From Corinectria fuckeliana (lineage: Eukaryota; Ascomycota; Sordariomycetes; Hypocreales; Nectriaceae), in NCBI GenBank assembly GCA_019137255.1, contig WPDH01000109.1:124001-188000 (forward strand): DNA of 64,000 nucleotides. The letters are read 5' to 3'. Of this stretch, positions 56,126 to 64,000 are shown one piece after another. Positions within the stretch are counted from its first letter, which is position 1. Each line of letters starts with the position of its first letter. The notes under the pieces are model-generated. The model did not search any database, was not told the origin of the DNA, and was given only the letters and a program-made list of their open reading frames with translations. Position numbers and translations under genes: made by a program.

Positions 56126-56935
56126 ATGGCGTTCGTTGCCCGACTCACGGCTCGATTCAACTCGTACTATGACGAGCGACCACGTATGTGATCCAACACG
56201 ACGCTTCGGCTGCCACGATCGAGCCACAACGTCGACACCATACCATACTTCAATTTGCTGACGTATTAACAGTCATGACGATGATGGTCACCAACGCTAT
56301 CCTGGGTGGAATCGCCGACACCGTTGCCCAAACCGTTACCGCCGTTCGTGAGCGAGCCCTACGCAAGGCAGGCGGCGTCGACAAGGATGATGGCATCGCC
56401 ATGACCATCCACGAGATCGACCGCAAGAATCCTCTCTACGACCGCGACTTGATCCCCGACTCCAAGGCCCTGCCTCCTCCCTTCGACTTCGAACGCCTGA
56501 CCCGCTTCATGGCATACGGTTTCTGCATGGCTCCCGTCCAGTTCAAATGGTTCCGATTCCTCGAGCGCATCTTCCCCATCACCAAGACGAGCGCCTTCGG
56601 TCCGGCTATGAAGCGTGTTGCTTTTGACCAGCTCATCTTTGCGCCGTTTGGTGTTGGGCTCTTTTTCACCGCCATGACTGTCGCCGAGGGTGGTGGTCGC
56701 CGCGCTGTCTCTCACAAGCTCAGGGAGATGTACATCCCGACACTCAAGGCCAACTTCATTGTCTGGCCCGCGGTGCAGATTGTCAACTTCCGCCTGATGC
56801 CGGTTCAGTATCAGCTTGTAAGTTCGGGAAGAATCGGTTCGCTATCTAGAAGCTAATATGTTGCAGCCCTTTGTCTCAACGATTGGTATTGCGTGGACTG
56901 CGTACCTGTCTCTGACGAACGCCTCGGATGAGTAG
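56126..56935 (+). CDS. Mpv17/PMP22 family membrane protein
   Basis: Exons 56126-56183, 56273-56817 and 56867-56935 give 223 aa; introns of 89 and 49 nt with good signals. The start MAFVARLTARFNSYYDERP is the typical amphipathic N-terminus of the family (…YxxxLxxxP). Family motifs follow: TNAILGGIADTVAQ, DFERLTRFMAYGFCMAPVQF, WFRFLERIFP, KRVAFDQLIFAPFGVGLFF and the signature TLKANFIVWPAVQIVNFRLM, ending PFVSTIGIAWTAYLSLTN. An acidic insert (about 45-75) is common in fungal members. Mpv17/Sym1 proteins sit in the mitochondrial inner or peroxisomal membrane; which one applies here cannot be told. Confidence 0.93.
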
Positions 56936-58177
56936 AGTATTGATACACAGAACGACAATGGCAACCAGTCAGCTCGTTGCACATTCATTGTTCGTCTTCG
57001 CCCACTAAGAGAAGGGAATAGATGAGGGCCTAGTTGGGCTCCTCTGGTTCATTTAGGCTGGTCTGTTTTCAACGTTTGACCTGATAGAAGGGTTCTTGCA
57101 TTCGTTTGGGCGTCGGCGGGGGATCCGGCCTCCGTCGGCTCCTTTGGTTCTCGACAGGTTACACGAGGGCATGGTGTTCAAGGAGTATTGAGGCATCTAG
57201 TTGAGAGTTGGCCTTGCTAGTCCTAGAACGGTTCCTGGGGCTGGCAAGGGTCTCAACAGGTCCGTTTGCGCATGTAATGGGACGATTCTTAGATTGCATT
57301 TATAGGAGATAGTGAAAACAATTCACCCGCGTCAAGATACGGATCGTACGTGATACGTGTATGAGAAGCCAGGTCAGGCTGTCAACTTGGCGGGTCTACC
57401 ACGGAGCTAGATGCTGGTTACGCCGGACCTGATTATCATTCCTGGGCCCGTGAAGGAATCACCCTAATCCGCAACTCAGCCCTAGCCAATGCCGCCCATC
57501 CATGAACGACGTCGAACCCAGCCTTAGCCGCCCCATCTGTATTGTTCTTACGTAGCTGCCGGGGAAGTCAGCCGTCTGCATCCGCAAAGCACGCCCGCGT
57601 CCGCCCTGCAGAGCGGGATTGCCGCACCGCCAGAACCCGGATGGGCCCGGGATGCGCGCCACGGTATCTGCCCGAGAGCCTCCGCCGTGTGGCCGAGCTG
57701 AGTGATTTAGCAGAGGACAGCACCTAACCACCATCAGCGTGGCGTCACAGCGGGACCGCCCACCCCCCTGCGAACAACGAGACGCAGCGGCACCCCCACC
57801 AGAGCAACCACTACCACGTAGTGCAGCGCGCAAGTTCACACCACACCACACCACACCACCCACCCTCACCGCACCACGCCGTCCCAGGTGAGCTCCGTCG
57901 CTGGCGGGGGAGGAACTCCAGGGCGCAAGGCGACAAGGCCAGGGCCTGCAGAACCGCTACAGCGCGTCTTGCTACAGCGGTTGCAGCCCGTGCCTTGGCC
58001 GCCCCGCCGTCATCTTTCTTCTTCAAGTTGACCTTCCCCTCCCCCACCTCAGCAACGCACTTCTCTTCCTCTCCCTCTTCTCTCCTCATCAGACCACCGC
58101 TTCTCTCGACTTTATCCGCGAGAGCTTCCACAACATCCTCCTCCGTCACATCCACGAATCCGCCAGAAGCCGCAGCC
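56936..58177. other. Intergenic, promoter of phosphoglycerate kinase
   Basis: 1.2 kb. The last 180 bp are a strong pyrimidine-rich tract (58010-58110), usual in highly expressed fungal genes. A CACAC-type simple repeat lies at 57838-57877. Minus-strand ORFs here are shadows of these tracts. Confidence 0.6.
57838..57877. repeat. ACACC simple repeat
   Basis: Tandem ACACC units drifting into CACCC, about 300 bp upstream of the PGK start. Confidence 0.75.
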
Positions 58178-59757
58178 ATGTCTCTGTCTAACAAGCTGTC
58201 CATCACCGACGTTGACGTCAAGGGCAAGAGGGTCCTGATCCGAGTGAGTTGCCCCGCCATCCCGTCCATCCCACGACAGATCATCCAGCCCACCACGATC
58301 TGCGTGGCATGAGCTTGTCGCTGGCTTCTGAAGCTTCAATCGAGGCAGTGTCTTCTCGACGCCCATAGACCCTTGATATCCCATCCATCGCATACACATC
58401 GTCTACATTCCCGCCAAAGTCCCAAAGCTGCCCCGCCGTACTTTCATGAAGCTAACGCATTTCTTCGCTCTTCCCAGGTTGACTTCAACGTCCCTCTCGA
58501 CGCCGACTCCAACGTCACCAACAACCAGCGCATCGTCGGCGCCCTCCCCACCATCAAGTATGCCCTCGACAACGGCGCCAAGGCCGTCATCTTGATGTCC
58601 CACCTCGGCCGTCCCAACGGTGCCCCCAACCCCAAGTACACCCTCCGTCCCGTCGTCGGCGAGCTCGAGAAGCTGCTCGGCAAGTCCGTCACCTTTGCTC
58701 CCGACTCGGTCGGTCCCGAGGTTGAAGGCATTGTCAACAAGGCTGAGAATGGCGCCGTCATCCTCCTCGAGAACCTCCGCTTTCACATTGAGGAGGAGGG
58801 CAGCTCCAAGGACAAGGACGGCAAGAAGACCAAGGCCGACAAAGCTGAGGTTGAGCTGTTCCGCAACGGCCTGACCGCTCTCGGCGATGTCTACATCAGT
58901 AAGTGCTCCGTCGTTCCTTTACCGTCGTCTCTTCGTCTCTGTCCACATGTCTAGCTTGTTTCTCGTATGATGCTAACGCAATCTCAGACGACGCTTTCGG
59001 CACTGCTCACCGTGCCCACTCCTCCATGGTCGGCGTCAACCTTCCCCAGAAGGCTGCTGGCTTCCTCATGAAGAAGGAGCTCGACTACTTCGCCAAGGTC
59101 ATCGAGTCCCCTGCGCGCCCCTTCCTTGCCATCCTCGGTGGTGCCAAGGTCTCCGACAAGATCCAGCTCATCGACAACCTGCTGGACAAGGTCAACACCC
59201 TCATCATCTGCGGTGGCATGGCCTTCACCTTCAAGAAGACGCTCGAGAACGTCTCCATCGGCAGCTCCCTCTTCGACGAGGCCGGCTCCAAGATTGTTGG
59301 CGACCTCGTCAAGAAGGCCCAGGCCAAGGGCGTCAAGATTGTCTTGCCCGTCGACTACATCACAGCCGATAAGTTTGCCAAGGACGCCAAGACCGGCTAT
59401 GCCACTGACGCCGAGGGCATCCCCGAGGGCTGGATGGGTCTGGACTGTGGCGAGAAGAGTATTGCGCTGTACAAGGAGGCCATTGCCGACGCCAAGACCA
59501 TCCTTTGGAACGGTCCCGCCGGTGTCTTCGAGTTTGAAGCCTTCGCCACCGGCACCAAGGCTACCCTCGACGCCGTTGTTGAGGGCTGCCAAAAGGATGG
59601 CAAGATTGTCATCATCGGTGGTGGCGACACTGCCACCGTCGCCAAGAAGTACAACGCCGAGGACAAGCTCAGCCACGTCTCGACCGGCGGTGGTGCTTCC
59701 CTGGAGCTCCTCGAGGGCAAGGAACTGCCTGGTGTTACCGCCCTGTCGAGTAAGTAA
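58178..59757 (+). CDS. PGK1: Phosphoglycerate kinase
   Basis: Exons 58178-58243, 58478-58898 and 58988-59757 (introns 234 and 89 nt) encode 418 aa, the standard fungal length. The enzyme makes ATP and 3-phosphoglycerate from 1,3-bisphosphoglycerate in the cytosol. Seen: VLIRVDFNVPLD (joined across intron 1), VILMSHLGRP, LLENLRFHIEEEG, AHRAHSSMVG, PFLAILGGAKVSDKI, WNGPAGVFEFEAF and the nucleotide-binding IIGGGDTATVAKKY with STGGGASLELLEG. A short charged insert, SSKDKDGKKTKADK, is usual for fungi. Codons are strongly biased to C/G third positions, as in highly expressed genes. Start MSLSNKLSITDVDV is canonical. Confidence 0.98.
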
Positions 59758-60066
59758 TGTGTATATACACCGAGCCTGTTGATGACAGGATGTTGAAAAT
59801 CGTAAAAGGTCGGCTTGGGAGGGCTAGTCTGTAGCATAGATCCATGGCCAGATATAATCCGACATAAAGTTGTGTTCCAAGAAGGGTGCTAGTTGCGTTA
59901 GTGATGTCGGTGATGTCGGTGCGTTCTGGCCCAAGTAGACATGGAACACCAATATAGCCAATGGTTGTTTGATCATTCATTAATAACGGACCCGATCTAT
60001 GATGCTGAAGGTCTATGTCCGTCCCATTCCTCGCTCCATTTTGTGGCCGTTTTGTGGCCGTTTTGT
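59758..60066. other. Convergent 3' ends of PGK and SEM1
   Basis: 309 bp of 3' UTR-type sequence; no gene. Confidence 0.6.
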
Positions 60067-60498
60067 TCATCTCCGTTTCGCCGCATCGACCTTCTTAAGC
60101 TCCTCCCTATGGTTCGGTTAGCCAGTTGTCCACGTGTAGTAATTTGATTGAAGCTGTTAAAGCGATGGATCGGAAGTGTGGAGGGTTCAGGGCAACGCAC
60201 TTCAGCTGCGCCGAGAAGTCGTCGGTGGTATCGTCGTCATCCCAGCTCTCCTCCCACAGGTGCTTCGTCTCGCCGCTTCCCTGAGCAGCCTCGGTCTGAT
60301 CCTCTGGCCAATCTGAGTGGAAGCGCGTTAGTGGTTGGAAGAGAGAAGCTAGGGGGAGCTGTGCGTCCAGCTCGTCGGGGCAGTCGTACCGTCGACGGGG
60401 AAGTCCTCGAACTCGTCGTCCTCGCCCAGGGCGGTGGGCTTCTGCTCGGGCTTCTGCTCGGCGGGCTTCTCGTCGGCGGGCTTGGTGTCTGACGCCAT
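60067..60498 (-). CDS. SEM1: 26S proteasome complex subunit SEM1/DSS1
   Basis: Three exons, 60390-60498, 60201-60312 and 60067-60106 (introns 77 and 94 nt), give 86 aa, too small and too spliced to appear as one open frame. Sem1/Dss1 (Rpn15) is an intrinsically disordered acidic lid subunit of the proteasome and also serves in the TREX-2 and BRCA2-type complexes. Seen: GEDDEFEDFPVDDWPEDQ (acidic site 1), HLWEESWDDDDTTDDFSAQL (acidic site 2 with the conserved W residues) and the C-terminal helix KEELKKVDAAKRR. Residues 5-25 are a K/P/E-rich repeat (EKPAEQKPEQKP). All exon phases agree and the start has ATGGCG context. Confidence 0.95.
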
Positions 60499-61207
60499 GG
60501 TGGAGGGGCGTGGTTTTTGCGGGCGTCCTTGTTGTTTATGCTTCAGAGCGGTGGGATAATTGGGGTGCGTTTGGTGGGCGGGGAGAGGGTGATGATGATG
60601 AGGTGGGCTTGCGACGCGATGGTGATGGGACGGGAGCCTTGTGCTACGAGGCGGCGGAGGTCCGGGCGCGGAAGAAGTGATGGGCCGGGTGGAGGTGTAG
60701 GGTAGGGGAGGTGGTAAGTAAGTGGAGTGGGACGGTCGGGAAGCTTCGTCTTAAAGCTGCAAGGACAGATGACGGCCGGGTTTAGTATCTGTAAGTGCGG
60801 CTTTATTTATTATTTCCTAAAGCCTTTCTTTTTCTCATATTTCTTCAATCTTAGTTTTGTCACTCTGTTATTCACTATTTCTTGCTTGCAAATACTGACT
60901 GACGGCTCAGTGACTCTACATCATACCTACCTACCCATAGATAGACAAGCTAGAATTGCAAGGAAAGCTCTCGGATAGGAGAGTGGCAGAACTGCACTCC
61001 AGTCCCCAAATTAAATCGTCTGGCTCTGGGCATAGTTTAATTAGTTTGCTTGTTGTTCGTTCATGGGGCTAAAACTTATTGTTTTGAAGTGCGTCACAAG
61101 TTATGACGCATCGGGACTCAAAGAAGCCAGTGATTTCTTCCTAAATATGTGAGGTGCTTGAAAGAGTTGCCGTTTGACGGACTTAGACGGCCCTAATTAA
61201 GACAGGC
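60499..61207. other. Promoter side of SEM1 and spacer
   Basis: The first 200 bp are G-rich on the plus strand (pyrimidine-rich in the SEM1 leader). Beyond 60780 the DNA is AT-leaning with no coding signal. Confidence 0.55.
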
Positions 61208-61717
61208 CTAAGAGACTCGGGCTTCGAAACTGGATCTAAATAGCTCTGGAGACATTCCAGCATAGTCCCCATGCAACTCAGCCAATGGGCCCAGAAACTG
61301 CCTGGTCACGCCAACAGCGACAGAGCTCTCTGTGACAATAGTAGACCCCGGGCGAGCATGAGCTGTGACAGTCTCTAATACAGCACGCGGGTAAGAGGCG
61401 TCGATGCTGTTATTCGGTAGAAGCAGCGTAGGGACTGAGATGAGGTAGTGAGTAGCTCCATCAAGATTATGCGAGCTTCTAGTCAAGCTGACTCAGTCGT
61501 TACTGGAAAACGACGACTCGAGGTGACGGATGCGCTTCTCCGAGATGCGAAGCCGAACGTGTCGTATTGGCGAGAAAAGGGTTCGGCGAGGTACTCCCCA
61601 CGTAGCCGGGCTCAAGGGCTCTGGTGAGAGTTGAAGACAATTTTGAACATCAAACTCAGCATCCAGGGGCGGGGTTGGCAGAGGGAAACTCCTGCGAAGG
61701 CTTGATGGTATGGCCAC
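61208..61717 (-). pseudogene. Fragment of a UDP-glucose/GDP-mannose dehydrogenase-type gene
   Basis: One minus-strand frame reads SEKRIRHLESSFSSND, a TGA (61493-61495), then LDGATHYLISVPTLLLPNNS, IDASYPRAVLETVTAHARPG, STIVTESSVAVGVTRQFLGP and AGMSPE before losing similarity. This matches the NAD-binding N-terminal half of nucleotide-sugar dehydrogenases, where VPTL, ESSVAVGxTR and GMSPERVDPG are hallmarks. The catalytic central and C-terminal domains, including the active-site Cys, are missing. The stop could come from CGA to TGA. It is a dead, truncated copy. Confidence 0.7.
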
Positions 61718-63666
61718 CTGGACTCTTGTTCACGTCGATGAGGCTAGGCCGTCTAGTCTACTTGTGGATGGAAACGGCAACGACAACACAAGACACAGTT
61801 GAAGTGAGGAAAATCAAGTTGGGGCATGACTACAAAAAGGCTCTTGCTGTTGAGAGTAAAGCAAATGTGCACGGGAAGAGGGCAAATATCTTGTGCCGTA
61901 AGTTCGGTCTACCATCCACAGCATGACATGACTCTGTACACTTTCAACTGAGAGGTGATGGTAACCCCGGAGCAACTCTCCGCTGCCCATAACCGGACCT
62001 CTCCGATAGCAAGAAGGAACTGTCTTGGAAAACCTAAAAAAACGCATCGTCAACTTTGGAATTTGCCGAGCTCTGAGCCGATGTTCTCGATGCATCCATT
62101 CTAGAGGGAAAAAAGTCAAAGATGACCAACTACCATCCGGGTGTTGGGATAGACTCGATCCAGAACAAGAGATCGGCCGCCAACGTCCGGGACCCCGTGT
62201 AAGCCAGGCCGCGGCCGGCGGGGCCGAGCAGATTGCCGGGTTCATGGGGCTCGGGTCGTTAGCGGGGGGGCAACGTGTCTCGGGCAGACGAACGACTTGC
62301 GAGTTTGGATCTCCGTCTACTATACGGAGTAGTAAGTCGAGCCGTTGGGTCTAGCACATGACCGCCGGAATCCCCGTGCGTACGGACCGTTAGCGGCAGG
62401 CAATGTGCTTCGTGCCAAACGGGCAACTATAATTTTAGGCTAATTAGTGAAGAGCCGAGTGGCCCCCGACGAATCCAGCACGCAAGCGAGCGTATAGCGC
62501 GGATATCCTTGCTAGGGTGGCGATTTAGACCGATGTCAGGATGGCCTCGAAGGGAGAACTCCAAAAGCTTAAACGTCAGTGTGTTACGTTAACCTACCCA
62601 CCAGACTTTTCAAACAGTGATACACCGGCTTCTTGAACTAGTACTGGGTCAGGACGAGACGCTGCTACGGGGCTGTTTCACTCTATTCAAAGTGGGCTGT
62701 CTTGTGCGAATGATCCGAGTCAAGTGTGATGGCAGCTAGGAAGAGGACCCGAATAACTATTTCACTTATTTCAGAGTAGTTATTATGGGCAAGGTATCTT
62801 GACTCCTCACAGTGCTCCATCGGCGCTAAGATGGATCATCCCCACAGCGTATATGGTATGCTGCTTTCAATAACGTGGTGGCAACGCTAGACCCAGATCC
62901 AATGTGATGCAAGAGTTGATCAACAGGGGTTGCTGTCGGCAGACACATGATTGGCTGCTAGTTCTGTCAAAAGAACCAAACGGTTCTAATAGTCTTGGCA
63001 GCACGTTGATGAGCAGCACGTTGATAACGGGTGGCTTAGACTTCAATCCCATTCCAGAGAGGTGGCAAATCGGGTTCTCGGTCGAGGCTATAGAGAAGCT
63101 ATCACAGGAAAAGGCATGGCGAGTGATGGGGTTTTCAACACTGGGTATTTCCGCAAAGGGATAGGTTTCGAACCAGGATGACAACCTCTAAATGTCTTAT
63201 TGGGTAGATTCTGACTGCCAAGGACAAGTCGTACTTTGTGTAATTAGTCATTCTTATTAAAGAGTGCCAAGCGGGCGTGATGGCGAAAGGGAAAGCGTTG
63301 ACCCATTTAAGTCCCACCATGGGAAGGGTGCGACTATCTCCATTTCCCACCCTTCTCACCTTTAGTGCCGAGGAATAAGCGACTTCCTCCCTGCACCATG
63401 AGTCTATCGTGAGTCTAGACCGAGGCGCAACGCATCTTCGTTGAGCATCATGCGACCTCTTCTTGCCGACGGAAGCCCGTTTCCGGAATCTTCAGACTCT
63501 TCCCCCTTTCCAATGTGGAGATTAGCTCTTCTCAAGGTGGCGATGGACGAAGTTCCAAGTTGATGGCCGCGCAAGCAGTGGTCTTGGCCTCTGATGGACC
63601 AAAGTTTAGAACATGAAGGTCGAATTTCCGTAGGATTTATTACCTGGCCACAGCCCTGAGCTTTGC
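61718..63666. other. Spacer with possible coding remnants
   Basis: 1.9 kb without a supported gene. Between about 62541 and 63164 plus-strand frames look partly protein-like (MASKGELQKLKRQ at 62541; HRLLELVLGQDETLLRGCFT; later an 86-codon ORF at 62904-63164 with LDFNPIPERWQIGFSVEAIE), but stops separate them and no family is recognised. The remainder is ordinary spacer. Confidence 0.4.
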
Positions 63667-64000
63667 ATGGAAAGCAACACAGGGTCTTTATCACATACTC
63701 GGAAAATGGCTACAGAAAGTATCTCATCCCTGGACAGCATGCCACTGCCCACGCCTTTCAAGTCTCCGATATACGAGACAACCCGTGGTCAAGACACCAT
63801 AACGCCCCTGCCGTTAGACATGAACCAGACCTCTCCACAGTTGGATTCCGTCGAGTCTCCGCCTGTCTCGCCTGGTTTCCCTCTGCCTTTGAGTGAGACA
63901 AGAATCATATTCCCGAAACCAGAAACAGAGGTGAGTACCTAGCTTCAATTCCTTTCTGCTGCCTCCTGCGAGCACAAGCTAACCTTGTCTATCAGAGACC
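63667..64000 (+). CDS. First exon of a gene cut by the right window edge
   Basis: An ATG at 63667 opens 88 codons ending at a consensus donor (GTGAGTACC, 63931); an intron of 65 nt with CTAAC and TATCAG signals ends at 63995, and exon 2 continues past 64000. The visible peptide is S/T/P-rich and disordered (TESISSLDSMPLPTPFKSP, SPPVSPGFPLPLSETRIIFP), typical of the cytosolic N-terminal tail of a transporter or regulator. An alternative start is the in-frame MATES at 63706. Family cannot be told. Confidence 0.6.

Noticed and set aside
55677..56261. 194-codon plus-strand ORF before Mpv17
   Set aside because: S/P/H/T-rich leader-like composition, and it overlaps the first Mpv17 exon and intron out of frame.
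58984..59676. 230-codon minus-strand ORF inside PGK
   Set aside because: Antisense shadow (L/G/D/V-rich) of a highly codon-biased gene.

Overview
The window looks like nuclear DNA of a filamentous ascomycete (Pezizomycotina, most likely a Sordariomycete). Genes carry one to five short introns (45-90 nt mostly) with fungal signals (GTRNGT donors, CTAAC-like branch points). Housekeeping genes are GC-rich. One 15.3-kb block has been turned into almost pure TpA-rich, stop-riddled DNA, the signature of repeat-induced point mutation (RIP).

Layout. 1-8 kb: a possible partial gene, a DUF1349 protein, a BTB/POZ protein, a multipass membrane protein and a small CsbD-like protein with a GC-AG intron. 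8.08-23.38 kb: a dead, RIP-mutated Ty3/gypsy-type LTR retrotransposon on the minus strand (short LTR-like direct repeats at both ends), split by a RIP-mutated LINE on the plus strand flanked by a perfect 15-bp duplication. The block sits in what was a roughly 520-bp divergent promoter between the CsbD-like gene and SEC11. 23.5-35.6 kb: SEC11 (signal peptidase catalytic subunit), a Q-rich four-helix membrane protein, a kinesin-6-like motor and an acidic disordered nuclear-type protein.

35.6-52.3 kb is an accessory region, poor in recognisable genes and rich in relics: a broken PD-(D/E)XK/Uma2-like gene, a decayed paralogue of a 984-codon orphan gene, two relics resembling DUF3435-type recombinase-like ORFs, a FunK1 kinase remnant, several degenerate minisatellites, and a tRNA-Arg(CCG). 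Two intact genes stand in it: an intronless NYN-domain nuclease-like protein with two CCCH fingers plus a CCHC knuckle, and the 984-aa orphan.

52.3-64 kb: a GH31 alpha-xylosidase-like gene with one in-frame stop near its 3' end, an Mpv17/PMP22 protein, phosphoglycerate kinase, the proteasome subunit SEM1/DSS1, a fragment of a nucleotide-sugar dehydrogenase, and the first exon of a gene running off the right edge.

The housekeeping genes serve unrelated processes (secretion, glycolysis, proteasome, microtubule motors) and form no pathway cluster. The theme is genome defence and decay: RIP has silenced transposons within 160-360 bp of active genes, and the accessory region has collected and lost multicopy gene families. 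The most novel items are the 984-aa orphan family and the NYN-CCCH-CCHC protein.
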